Shown here: in pieces, positions 13,507 through 26,800 of the stretch | Numbering within the stretch: position 1 is the stretch's first letter | Layout: each line of letters begins with the position of its first letter | Assembly: GCA_012932295.1 (NCBI GenBank) | Contig: JAAONU010000009.1 | Location: 6,622,203 to 6,686,202 of the forward strand | Length of the DNA stretch: 64,000 bases | Direction of reading: 5' to 3' | From: Cyclina sinensis | Taxonomy: Eukaryota > Mollusca > Bivalvia > Venerida > Veneridae | Made by a program: the position numbers and the translations under genes | Notes under the pieces: generated by a model | The model's input: only the letters and a program-made list of their open reading frames with translations | What the model was told of the DNA's origin: nothing | Databases searched by the model: none

Positions 13507-14019
13507 CTATCTTCTAGATCCACCACGTCTTTCTTGACCTGAAAAAGAGTTTTGTCTATGTCCATCACCACTAGCATGTGGGGCTCTGCGATATCCATAA
13601 GAATTACTAGAGTTCTTTTTACCCCTGTTTTCCTGACCTGCAAAAGAACCGCGAGTGTTTCTTTCATTATTTTCTCTGCTAGTATTTCCATTAAAGGTTC
13701 TTCTACCCGACGGAAAATCACCATTATTCCTAGGGCTTGATGCACGATTTGAATTTGAATTAGCCTGTCGCTCACCACGTGAACTTCCATCAGGTTGTAG
13801 ATTTGAACCTGAGCCTCGGTTGGATTTAGACATGTTCCCTGTGACCACACGATTTCCTTTGAGTGAAATATCACATCCTTCACTCCTCAATGCGTTCACA
13901 ATTGTTTGAAAATTTCTATTTATTTTGTACAGCCTAAAAGACCTATGACAACGGCATAGGTACCAGAATTTTTTCGGCCAAAATTGTAAAAGAAAGCAGT
14001 AAATGAATAATTTCGACAA
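13507..14019 (-). CDS. LINE ORF1-like C-terminal fragment, RGG/Ser-rich
   Basis: The open frame is in the same reading frame as ORF2 and ends at TAG 13507-13509. The translated segment FQTIVNALRSEGCDISLKGN is followed by a low-complexity Asn/Ser/Arg/Gly tail (GSSRGERQ, GQERRGGSRR) typical of RNA-binding disordered regions. The first in-frame codon here is TTG, not ATG. The internal ATG at NMSKSN is the only obvious start. It could be a 5'-truncated ORF1, with the first 30 or so codons non-element sequence. Confidence 0.55.
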   Translation of the reverse strand: MSKLFIYCFLLQFWPKKFWYLCRCHRSFRLYKINRNFQTIVNALRSEGCDISLKGNRVVTGNMSKSNRGSGSNLQPDGSSRGERQANSNSNRASSPRNNGDFPSGRRTFNGNTSRENNERNTRGSFAGQENRGKKNSSNSYGYRRAPHASGDGHRQNSFSGQERRGGSRR

Positions 14020-14030
14020 ACAAACTTGTC

Positions 14031-17000
14031 ACATCACTCAAATTAGATATGTCGAAAACATTGTAACAAATTGTACTCACAAATAGAAAAAATATTTTTT
14101 AAATTTACTTTGACAGAAAAGGAGGTCTTCATTCAGACAAATGAAATGAACTTTTGTATCAAAATGTAACAAACATTTTTTAGATGAGATGCAAACTAAT
14201 GAAACTTTTAAGGCTTTGCAACTTTTCTATTCTAAATGAAGACGAATTGTATCTCTCAAGGTCCTTTGCAATTGTTTATGAGGAAGAAAATGTTACGACT
14301 GTTTAGAAAAAAAATATCAAAGAAGACAAATTGTTTCCTTACTTAAAAACACTAAGCTTAAAGGTAGATAAAAATCTAAGTGTCTCTTATTTGACAATAA
14401 ATGAAAGGCCATGTTTATTTTAAATTTTATGCCATTATGTGGTTACAAAAACTTTGAGTCATTCAAACAATCGTTCAATCTATTTAGAAAGCGGTCTGCA
14501 AAAATGTTTGTGAAAGTGCATGTAACATTGTTTATAGATGGTTAATAGTGGCATTAATATCTCTTAGATCGGTCTGTTCAGCCTTGTGAAGGCTTGCAAG
14601 CTTTCAATATATGATTTATGAGCAATATTTCGAAAAATTGTTTAAAACTTAGATATGAAACGTGATTACATTTCATGATTCGATTATAAATTGCATTAGT
14701 TTACATTAAAATTATCATTTTTTTTATTATTTATTACATCTTGTTTTCAACTTTCAAATTCATTGCATTTCCATCCTGTAATCATGAGGTACTATAGAAA
14801 TTAAATGACTCTTCTATGGATAGAACAAACGTAGGAATATAAAGTCATATTTCCAACAAAAACACGGTGCGATTAATGAATGTGTTAGTCATTCCTTATC
14901 CTAGTCACAAAAAGCCACAGAGCGCCAGGGTTAGGTTTTCTTGTTTCTAGTTGCTAATAATGAATAGAGTTTAGGAAAAATATCGTATTACTTCTTTTAT
15001 TTTTTTCCTTTTTTATGTTTCTTTGGAGTTTACAAAAAGTTGATTAACTAGTAAATCAAAATTAGAATCCTAAACGGCTTTTAGCAGTAAAGCATTGAAA
15101 CAAATTTTTTATGCGTTTAAAAAAGGTGTCGTTTGTGAAATCCAAAATGTTAAAGAACCTGAAAATGTAAGTGGCTCTATTATTTTCACCAAATTTCTCA
15201 TCTTTTTTTTACAAAAGGTCGAACTATAATCAGAGGCAATTGAAATGACATTCTTAAGACAGCGAAGAAATTGCAGCAAATTAGTAAATGAAAGTATGGC
15301 AAACATTCAAATTATCTCAGATAACTCTATGAGAGTAATTATCATATGTAAAGTAAATTTGCACTTTATATTACTTAGGTGTTACACAACTCTTAATTCA
15401 GATAATTAAGAATATATTTTGACACTGGTATATTCTTGGTAAATTGAGTTTGCAAAAATGGTGATGGGTATGTGAACATGTTATATTTACCAGCTAACAG
15501 CGAAATAAATGATGACGTTATACAAGAAGATGATGTTCTAGAATGTCCTGTGACTTTGTTTATTTGTCTTCCATACCAAGGGTCATATAAAAAATACTAA
15601 CTCAAATGTGACCAAGCAATAACATCAAAACGTTTTTATTTTATATAATGACACAGCATTCTCAAGCTCTGGATGCAACGATGTAGACTAAATGTATCGC
15701 AATGAATATTAAGGTACCGTTTGCCTAGATATATTAATAATTCATAAGTTGTTTTACAAAACTAAAAAATATGACTAAATGTTCCTTCGTAAACTATCCT
15801 AATTTTAAATAAAGTATATTTATCTTCCTTATTTGTAAATGTTTCTTGACAGCAAATTTACATGCACACGTCTTGGTTTATTAACATCCGTTATTGCGCA
15901 ATGTTTGACAAATTTGAAAATGTGTACCAGCTGTTTCTGTCAATTTACATCAACTGTTATTTTCGTTATCTTTACTGAAATTTGACGACTTGTAAACTTT
16001 AAGACGTTCACTTTAACTGAACCAATAGACGGACCATCGCTGGTACGTAAAGATGTTTAGCTATTGCACGTGTACTGGGAACGGTGGTAAAATTAAGGGC
16101 GTGGCTAAGGTCTAATTAAACAGGCATTTTATGACCACAAAGAGTAACGTAGGCATTAAAAAAACTGTAGTCCGAATAAATACAAAAATCTAATGTGTAT
16201 GTTATTTGTTTCTATTGAAATTTATGTTCAATGAAGAGAGGAAGATGTCTCAATGGTCTAAATTTTAAATTTGACAATAAAAGTAGTCGCTGAAGTATCC
16301 GGTGTCGTTTAAAGAATTTCACTTAAAAAAATGCGTTTTACTGTAATTCATTCTAGTATATATCTTCCGATTGAGGACAGATATATTACCTAGATAATAT
16401 CAATATGAAAAAAGTGCATGTTTCTGGAACGTGGGTATACTTAAGCCTTAAGCGATAGTTACAAAAAGAAAACATGGTAAGCTTTATATAACTGACGTCT
16501 AAAATGTTTACGTAAGAGCATTGTTTTCACAGATGGTCTCAAGATATTGCTGAACCATATGAGACACAGCCTTTAAGATTCTTTTAAAGCTTCATTCATT
16601 CATACCTTATATACACTTCTTACATACATCAAGGGATTTCAAATGGTTGGCATGCTGCAAAATCACTCGACAAAACGGTGACATTGACCAAGATCTGCCT
16701 GTCTTAAGACGTAATAAAGATCTGTCTGTCTTAAGACGTAATAAGCAATTACATCATCGCATACCCTCAAGAGAGAATTGTTAGCATAACTTTTGTATTC
16801 TAATTACCATTACATTTTGTCTTAAATTTGGATCTTGATGTGATGGCAAGCAAAATAATGTCTAAGAAAATGTTTGTATTTGATTATAGACTTTGATTTT
16901 TTTATGAAGTATTAAAATCAAAATTGATGGTTATTGTGAGTTACAAAAAAAATCGGTGATAAGAAACACTCACGGCAGGTTTTTTTCTAATGATATAGTG

Positions 17001-20000
17001 TGAATATTCAATGCAGGAAAATAGGTTTTTTGTTCCTTTTCGTGGCCAAGACTACGTTTCTTTTGTGTTTCATAAGCAATTTACGATTCATTGATGGAAA
17101 ACATGCATAAAATAAATAACTTTGTTTTCACATGAATTAAATAAAACTATAATAGCATGAATACTTGGCAACTGGTTTCACTTGTATCTCCAGGGCAATA
17201 AATATAAATTAATCGCCAGTTTTGCTTAAGGGAGACAAATTACAAATTTTCTGTGCAATAAAAAATGATGTAAATGATTTTATACGGACAAACATGATAA
17301 TCTGACACTACTCATAGTCTTTAAATAATTCAGTCTGCAAAAACTTTACGGCCGGAGACCATCTAAAGTGCACGTTATTTTCTATGGTCAAGTCTTAATA
17401 GACTGTTTTCGGGGAAAAAGGCGTCGTAAGCACAGAGAAGAAGACTGCAATATTACCACGTTTAAAATAGCAAAAAAGCTTAAACAATCTTCTAATAATG
17501 TTCATGTAATTTAGTTTACAAATCATGATTTTTTAACACGTAAGCATCATTGAAATTGATTTATTTTGATGTTTCTTTAACTAGTAACACTCGATGAAAA
17601 AGGGATCTATTAGCATTAACATTCTCTTTCAGATTATGGAGAAGGAAATTTATTGGGCATTCTCAGTGGAGTCAGTGAATGTTTAGATCTGGTTAGTGAA
17701 CCTGGGTAGAGTATTTGATTAGTTACTGCCATTCTGTAAAGTTTTATTTCTGCACGTTATTGCAGACCTACCTTTTGTTTACATTACACTTGTGAGGCAT
17801 ATTTCAAGTCTTTCAAGCAATACATTACAAACGTTAACCAGGTAAAAAGTACTTTGAGACACCCTGTTTTTCTATAAGTTTGATTCTTTAGTAATGTTTT
17901 CGCCTATATCAAATGTACATTACAGCTGGCTACTTTACTTCCCAAGTCATCTCGTTATCATTATGGCTGAAAGCTTTTTTTCTTGCACACTGTATTGGTT
18001 CAGAAATGACTTTAAGTTTAGTAAAGTAGCAACACCTGTATTCTATGATGTAAAATCGTTTTTAAAACATTTTAACATTAAACCTACATAAAACATAAGA
18101 AACCAAGTCGGGAAAAACCATTTGAGCATAGCTACTATTTGCTTATTTAAGATAACAATCTACTGTTTCCATTTTGTAAGCTGTTGGTGATGGTGGTTGT
18201 AATACGCCACCGATTCAGAACAGCTGTCTCTGAATATGAAAATTTGAATTTTGTGTGATGTTATGTTACTTTGTGGGATAGTATGTTTTTTCGTATGTTA
18301 TATAATTTCATTTTTATTAATATTTTTTATATGGCATGTTATGTCCTTTGTGGCTTTCCGTGAACCATTTTCATGTTTTTCAACTGAAAATACTCGACGC
18401 ATCTGAGAGATATTTTGCCTACTTCACAGAAGGCCAACAATTCGAAATACAGACACACTTAACAATTCAGCTAAAGATGCAGAAGAAACAAAACTAAAGA
18501 ATGTTCATTTTCATTAATTTAATGTTTGTTTATTAGAATTGTAATAATATTGCTTGAAACATGTTGGAAAAAATATCAATTCATATATTTATCATAATTG
18601 CGATTAAAATTCCATAGAAAACTTCCGATGAAGCCTAAAATATAGATGAAAGAAATAAAATGTATGTCTCCAGACAAATCACAATTTCTGAGCAAGCTGA
18701 AAAAACATTATTTTTCTTGCTAGAACTATGTTTGTCTTTTCGAAATAAGAATACATTATATATAACAGAATGTGAACAAATGATTCATATGGTATACGCT
18801 TGTAATAAACAGTTGCTTAATAAACTTTCAATGTCTAATCGAAAAATGCAAATTATTTGACAATATTCAACAATTTATCGTTAGATATTTTCATTTTTTT
18901 TCATAAAAACAGTGTTTTTATGAAATATCTTATAATGTTACACAACTTTAAACTGTTTTATATCAGTGTACTAAGAGAGAAAGGTAATCTTTATTATAAA
19001 ATGAAACCTGTATTAAAGTACAACACATAAATTGAAGGGTAGATGCAAATATTATTATGACTGAAAAATGAGCAAAGATATAGTAACTTAATTACATAAA
19101 CATCTTGAAAAATGACGCACTTTGTTAAATGGGTGGTGTTCTTTACTGTGCCATTAAAAGATCATTAATTTGTTCTTGTGAAATAATACCGCCATATACT
19201 TATAAGAGACAATTTATAAATGAAGACACATCCTTTCTCTATCAATAAAACTAAAAAAACCAAGATGAACGTGAATAAAAGTCCCAGGGACTCTTTAAAT
19301 TGACAAACAATGATGAGTCAAGTTTATTTTAAAATTTAATGCCATTTTGCGGTCAATGAAATCGTCAAGTCATTCCAAACAGGCTTACACAAGCATTACA
19401 GCGCAAGTCAGCACTGCGTGACAACCATGTCTTTTACGACGTCAACATTGCCCATAGTTTAAGACTTTTTTTCCACAATATATAAGTCGTAGTGAACAAT
19501 CCCTGTAAAGTTTTGACTGTAGTTTTACAACTTGATAGACTTATAAAAAAGTTATTTAATGTTTTCTGAACAATTTTTTTTTAAACTTCAAATTTAAGAT
19601 CCCAGAAAACCTTTAGCTGTAATGTTGAAACCAGTAACATTTTAGTTGATTTATCACATCCAGGACTAACAAAATGTTTTATGCAATAATGAATAACTAT
19701 ACCATTACTCGTATGCAAATGAACAATGGATGGGCAACTGCAATTATGAAGATGTATGTGGATTTGATTATGGCCAAAGGAAATATTATTTTCTTTAAGA
19801 TGGGTTATTTATCATAGATATTGTCCCAACATCAGACACGTTGTATTATCGGATCCTTCCTCTGTCATCGCCCAAAAATCGTTAAGCTTTACGTGTGAAA
19901 CTGTGTGTGATTGTATATTCGTCTGTGAGGAAACAAGACTTTTATCTGAACCATGTCGGTACAGGATCCTAGATCTACTCATGCTGTTTCATTTTATGTA

Positions 20001-20390
20001 TACATTATGCAAATCACTAATGTGTTCAGATTTTTATAACGTTTACTCGTCTGAAATATGAATAAATGTAAACAATTTGTCTTCAAAAATTACTCAGCAC
20101 ATTTTTATCTCAGAGATACATTTTAAGGTGGTGGCTATCTTTACAGTAAGTGTAAACCCAGTCAAACAATTAAAGACAACATTTCAAAATTGAACGAGAA
20201 CACCTTTCAATAATCACAGAAAACTGTTTATCAAATTATGCAGAAAGTCACAGATACTCAAAAGTATCGCAATGTCCAGAAAAAATTTAAAGAAATGTTT
20301 GCGTGGTTAATAAATACTTGACAAAAACTGGCCAACCCTGGCTTCCCTGAACTTCCTGTATTTCAGACCTCTCTCTGCTGTCATATTGTG
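14031..20390. other. No gene found; presumed 3' flank of channel gene
   Basis: It contains the 27-bp duplication at 16691 and a weak dispersed similarity (14410-14445 with 19322-19350, tttattttaaa...atgccattNtg). The right end probably includes the channel 3' UTR. Confidence 0.5.
16691..16744. repeat. 27-bp tandem duplication
   Basis: agatctgcctgtcttaagac... and agatctgtctgtcttaagac... differ at one base and are directly adjacent. Confidence 0.9.
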
Positions 20391-20824
20391 TCAATCACCA
20401 CCTTTTATTTCATCATGTATATTTATGATAGGTAACACGTAAGCTTTATTGGGAAGTTTTGTGCCTGACACCGTATCGCTCAGTGGCAAGCTACGCCTCC
20501 TTTCCTGCCCATTATTGTCGTCTGGCATTCTGTTGATTCCATTCACATGTTGTATCGGCGGAAGCTCCCCACGTGACCTTCTGTTTGTCTGGAAATGATC
20601 ATAGGCTGAAAGCCGTCTCTGAGGTGTAACGTCACTCTTCGACGACACTCTATCAAAGTGCGTGTCACTATTCGACGATATTTCTTCAATATGTACGTCA
20701 CTTTTCGACGTCATAGAAGAAAGCTTGCGTTCACGGAATGACGTCACGCGTAATACACTGAGTTCACTTCCTTGTTCTAGGGAACCGTTTGGTGTCAGTA
20801 TTTTGCTGTTACATTTATCCCCTC
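20391..20824 (-). CDS. Probable terminal exon: Ser/Arg-rich C-terminal tail
   Basis: The acceptor TGACTTTCAG is followed by two bases finishing a codon, then 143 residues from GDKCNSKILT to IKGGD and a TGA stop. The frame is polar and repetitive: SKSDV, SNSDTH and SKSDVT recur about every 15 residues, followed by RRRSLPLSD. No domain is recognised; the RRxS-type sites suggest kinase targets. Placement in the channel gene follows from strand, position and splice phase. It could be the last exon of another transcript. AATAAA on the minus strand occurs about 1.06 kb downstream (19324-19329), a possible polyadenylation signal. Confidence 0.55.
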
Positions 20825-23800
20825 CTGAAAGTCAGAACATAGTTTAAGCTTGATTAATAACATATTAAATTTCAAAAAAGTGTTACGTTAAAAAATGTTT
20901 AAGATGAATTTACAAGTATAGTTTAACTATGATCCACTACTTCACCAATAACCAAAACTTTCTTCGCCTTCTAAACCTGTTCAGAACTGACTGACATATT
21001 CGGAGCAATGACGTCAGCAAAGAGAAGGCAAACTGCAGACAGTTAGTTTTAGATCATAGCCACAAATGTGCGACTGCTAACATTTACTTTGTCTTATTTA
21101 GGTTATTCGCATTTTCTTTAAGATTTTCCCTTAGTTTTAAGTTTTGAAGTCTACGACAAAACATTGCAGAAACCCTCTGCATCAAAGTACATGTTTAAAA
21201 GATAACTTTAACTACATAAAATTATTATAGGCCCTATCTTGCATGCCTGTTTATTTTTACCTATATAAGCCGTTTGGGCTATGCATAACAAGATCACTTC
21301 TATATATAATCCAAATAACTTCAGTTCCCATCATTTTGTTTCATTGATGTTTTTCGATAAACCGGGTGTGTAACAATTTTGGTATCCGTTGTTTATATCA
21401 ACACGGCATACATTTATAAAGCAAGCCGAAGTCACGATTCTCTTACACAGAATTCATGTTATGTCGTAGTTATTTTTGATAACCAATACGGCTTGTGATT
21501 TGAAGAATTTCTGGTCACAAATTACAAATGCAGCACCCAAATTTACTCTATGTTCATTGTATTCAAGAGTATGAAAAAAAAATATTTGCTTTACACTAAG
21601 AAATATGGTGCCGTTCTTGCAACGGAGTGATTGATTAACTAGAACTGTGTCCAAAGGACACGGATGTCCCCACTGTGCAGATGTGCTCGTTAACAAGAGC
21701 AGCTTCATTTAATGTCTACAAAATTCTGTTCTTATCATAGCATTTCAGTTGAAATTTCCTCAATTCATGTTTTAATGATAAAAAAATCACCTAACTCTTG
21801 AGGCATCATATTTGGTCTCTTTACAGATGGAATACAATATTAGTGTCTGAATAAAACTGAATTTTGAAACACATGTATAGTCTCCTTTACTTCCATCTAC
21901 ACATTAAGGTTGTTCATCCCTGGAAGTTTAAGCAAAATCTGCCGTCCGGTTTAAGAGGAGTTGCGTTCACAAAATTTCTTTATGGTATATAGTGAAAAAA
22001 TCAACAAAGGGCCATAATTCTTTTAAATTTGGTCGCAGCTAAAATTCCTTCCTTTACTACCATCTACACATTAAGGTTGTTCATCCCTGGAAGTTTAAGC
22101 AAAATCTGCAATCCGGTTTAAGAGGAGTTGCGTTCACAAAATTTCTGCATAGTATATAGTGAAAAAATCAACAAAGGGCCATAATTCTGTTAAATTTGGT
22201 CGCAGCGAAAATTCCTTTCTTTACTACCATTTACACATTAAGGTTGTTCATCCCTGGAAGTTTAAGCAAAATCTGTCATCCGGTTTAAGAGGAGTTGCGT
22301 TCACAAGATCTCGGGACGCACGGACAGACGTACGGACGGACAGACGTACGTACGGACGGACGGACAAGTGCAACGCTATATGCTCCCCACTTTGTGGGGG
22401 CATAAAAAGGCCAGACAATATTATATCACAACGCGGAAATAACGAGTGCATATATCTCAATAAAAAGAACATAGAAACACATTTTCAGAAATATTTCAAA
22501 TATACATACGTTTTGTTCTATCGCCGGTCGGCGAGGCTTCCGTTTGTATTTTGCTACCTGCGTTCTGCTTAAGGAATCCTGTAGTATAAAAGGTTAATTA
22601 ATTAATCTGTTTATTTTATATTTGTTCAGTTATTTTTTTATTTATTTGTTGAAATGAAAAATAAAAATAAACGCATCACTAAAACAGCTGAATAAATGTT
22701 GAACTCTAGTCATGTGTATACGTCAGGCGTCCTAAGAGACTCATTTTCGGAAACTTAATAATTTTTTTAACCTTCAAACATGAGCAAAATTGCTGTTTAA
22801 AACCTTAAAACTTTTCTACAGAAAAGGTTGCCAGATATATGTAAGACTGTGTGAATATTATATCTGGCAAGAAAAAAATATATACAATATATTCTTTGTC
22901 TTTTCCTTTATCTGCTGGGTTAAAGGTATGGTCGAAATATTATATATATTTACGTGTAAATGTGAATGTATATGTGCGAAAAAAGGGAACAATAATTTTC
23001 AGTGAACGGTCAGGATTGAAAAAAAGTTAATTATTGTCCGATGTGATCCAAGACATTCTAAAAAGTGTGATGAATGCAACGGCTGTTTGCCCAATGTTTT
23101 TAACTTAGAAGCCTAGTTTTATTTGCAAAGACATAATATAATAAAATCAAAAGTTTCACAAACGTGTTACAATTATATTTCTTACGCGTATTCAAACAGT
23201 TAAAACAGCTAAAAACACACCCAGATCTGCAGCAAACACAAACAGAAAGCTGGATGATACATCCACTAAATGCAAATTAGCTACGGTCACGTGGGTAGTC
23301 ATGTGACCTTAGATAATTCTATTTTTGTTTCAAGCATAACAAATGTCAAATGTATGTTTTGAATGTAAAAGCTCGTTAGATGAATGGCTATAGAACACAT
23401 GTAAATTCTAATATTTGAGTATTTTTACTGGATCTTTAGGCTTTTTTTTCACCCCAGTCAATGCCACTTTTCTCAACGAGAATCATTTATACATTTTGCT
23501 TTAAGATAGAAGTTGTAATATAATAAATCTGGTTATACTGCTGCTCTGGTTTACAGCACTTGTGAAGAATGCCTTGAAGACGCAGTATAAATCACAGATA
23601 TTCGAAAAACCATAATGTCAATATATAACGGATATACAAAGTTTTTTTTTTTTTTAAATTGCAATTAGAATTAATTTGTGCAACAGTTTAAGAGGGTTAT
23701 TGGCGTCACTTTAAAAAAACAAAAGTAATATTGCATGGGCATATGGTTAAATCTCGTGAAACAAAAAAGGATCTTTGGGTAATAAACAACAACATTGAAA

Positions 23801-26800
23801 ACTTTAATTGAAAACCAGCGAAAGTATACGGAAACAATTAAAAGGAAAGTGAAGCAAATACAGCATTGCAGAAAGTACTAAAGATCAACCTAGGTATAAA
23901 TGACACAAAAAAATCATAACATTTTATTTCCTGCCCAAGTGTGCACATGACAACCGGATATACTTTCTCATTTGGAAAAATAATGTATGTGTTCAGTGAA
24001 AAGTACACCTATGACATTTCCTTTAAAGTGTTTAATTTACAAGGTTATGTGCAAGGTGAGCATGTGCATCAAAGGTTATTTGTACTTACGCTCATATATC
24101 TGAACAATGTATTCATAATGACAAAAACTTAGAGTGTTATTTAAGAGAATAAGACCCTGAAATAAGGAAACGAATGCTAGTTTTGTAAATCAAATAAATG
24201 TATGTAGCAAAACACGAACAAATAGTTGTTGACAAGTAAGAGATGAACTAGATTTGGCCAAAATGGAGTGTTCTTAAGTTTGTTTGTTTGTTTTTTTTTT
24301 TGGTTTTTATATATATATATATATATATACACCAGATGTACACAATGTTTTGAACCTAACATGGTCTCAATGCTTAACTGCTTATGACATCATTCAGAGG
24401 AGCATTGTAACAGTAGTACAGTATACGATTCTAAATTGACATGTCTTTGTATACCTGTACTGTCGTTAGAATGCATATTGATGATCAAAATGAAAATGGT
24501 CCTTATCAGAAAGAATATAGCATTTAGAATGTTTAAATAGCAGATCTGACCAGTCAAAACACACTGATATCACAACGTCCGACACTGTACAGGAGATTTT
24601 ATATGTAAGAATATACAAAAAGACACAATTACTTATTATGTTACTGAAATGATCCTTTAAGAAATTCCTCTGCATGTAAGAAAAATGTAATTATTTTAAA
24701 GAAAACTCATTATTTATGGCAAAGGGTTTGTTAAAATTTCCGCAACGCAGATCAAGCGTGACATCCCAAGTAAGGCAACATTCTAGCAAGACGTGACATC
24801 CCAAGTAAGGCAACAATACGGCTTAGCACACATTTGTGTGAAGAAAGTAAGTAGGTACTATTCAAGACACCATCTGGACATGCTTTTCATTGTCAGAATT
24901 TAGGAAATGAACCGAACTATTAATAAAATGTGTAAGTTGGTTATGTTCGTCTGAGGAGTATCTAAGAGTGTCTGTTGGTATACATGTATAAGATTAGACT
25001 GATAAAATAACTAAACGTTTAGGATGCTGAAACAAATGTCCAGCAAGATGCTTATCCTCTAACATTTTTTGTATGTTTGCACATGAAAAGTTCTCAACAG
25101 GACTGGGTAAATGGGAGCATTTTCAGACCTGTAAAATATCTTATTGATAACTTAATGTCTAGATGTCTTTGACAGGGGGGGGGGGATTTGTATGTATAGG
25201 AAGTGAGCAGTAGCAGTACGCAGCAGTAGAAAAATGTAAAGTTGGAAAAAGCAGTAACAGCAGTAGCAGTAAAGTAAACTTGAAGCTGGCAGTAGCAGTT
25301 ACAGCAGTAGCAGTAGGCAAAACGTGAAGTAGGCAGTAGCAGTAACAGCAGTAGCAGTGGGCAAAACGTGAAGCTGGCAGTAGCAGTAACTGCAGTAGCA
25401 GTAGGCAAAACATGAACTTTTTGCCTGCTGCTGTTACTGCTACTGCCAACTTCACGTTTGATTTAATTTCTACTGCCAACTGCTACTGCGTACTTCTACT
25501 GCCAACTTCCTATTAGAGGGATTTGTGCATTAGTCGTGATCTGATACATCGATGTAACGTTAATAGGAGTAGACAACTTAACAGGCCACTCTTAAATATA
25601 GGACTTGTTTTTTATTGTATATAGGACAAAAGGGCAGCATGTTACTCTGAATTTCTGTTATTAAGATTTTTAAACACTTAACTATAGCTAATGTTTATAT
25701 TTCAGAAGTTTACGGAATACAGACGAGTACGGAATGGAAGTTTCTTATCTATGTTTCTTCAAAGGAGAGGTAAGTTAAAAAAAATCTTACCGTACAGTTT
25801 TACGTCTACATAGCTATAATATATAATTTCCAACTAAATCTGTATAACCGAGATATGTTCAAAATAATTGTCTGAACTAAACTATGTCTTGCAAATGTGT
25901 ATGTGTTTAAATCACCAGTTTCTCGCTTGAAAGCAATTACAGAAGCGGTGTTGCTAAAACTCACTCAAACATTTATTACTGGTAAATAGCTTTTATAATT
26001 TAAGCCAGCAGGTACATAGTTATAATAACAATTAGCATTTAAAGTAAGGCTAGAGAATATAAGACAAAACGTGGAACAAAATACATTTGAAAATGAACAG
26101 AACAGTTTGTAAATCATATATATGTCCACGTTCTACCTGACAGCATATTCTCATGCATGTCAAACATTTCAACAAAGGCAAATGATAACACATTCAGTAT
26201 ATAAATTGCAGGTAAGGAAATACTTCATTTTCAATCGACATTTTTACGTTTGTTTTTAAGTCTTTGAACATATTGCAATGAATCAGATAAAATGAAAATG
26301 AATTTTGCAAAATTCTTTTTAACTGTTATCAAACGAAACTTCAATACTTCTGTAACTTATGAAGATATCAAATTTTAAACATTGTTTAAAAATAAAGAGA
26401 TGATGATTTCACTTTTTTCAATCTCGGACAAATAAGTTTAGCCGTACAAAGTATTTTAGCAAAAGTGTTTCAAGCAAAGAAAATGCTGCACTTCATACAT
26501 ACTGTATGCATTTGAAAAACAACGTGCCATTTTTGCTCTAGGACAGGAAAGATAAGAGAAAGTTTGACAGTCTGATCCTTTTAAATGAAAAATTTAGCTG
26601 TTGGACGACCAGGCCCCAATATCATGAAAATATACTTAAGTATTTTCTCAAAGTATTTACTCAACATACGACTTTGAACTTGATGAAACTGAATATCATC
26701 TTTCCTTTCCTATTTGTATACATACCAGGTGCCGTAAAGACTAAAACAATGTAATTACAATGATTTCTCCCCTTCAAAAAGTTAAAAAACAACAAAAACA

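Larger units (their letters stand above)
9391..14030 (-). mobile_element. Non-LTR (LINE) retrotransposon, APE endonuclease type
   Basis: Minus-strand element with an ORF1-like fragment, then endonuclease-reverse transcriptase. The 3' side runs to about 9391, where the minus strand has an A-rich tail (AAATAAACAAATAAATA). The 5' end is unclear: there is no ATG-initiated complete ORF1, and a TGA stands upstream near 14028, so 5' truncation is likely. I found no convincing target-site duplication. It lies downstream of the channel gene's stop codon. Clade not assigned. Confidence 0.8.

Noticed and set aside
13503..13883. 126-codon ORF overlapping the ORF1-like fragment
   Set aside because: Different frame from the endonuclease and from the RGG-rich ORF1-type sequence; a shadow.
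13920..14030. Target-site duplication for the LINE
   Set aside because: No matching direct repeat of useful length found between this end and about 9360-9400.
22159..22572. 137-codon plus-strand ORF
   Set aside because: Runs through the 167-bp monomer, the ACGG run and the hairpin; it is repeat translation.
25094..25479. Leu/Ala/Thr/Tyr/Cys-rich minus-strand ORFs
   Set aside because: Translation of the GCAGTA foldback array.
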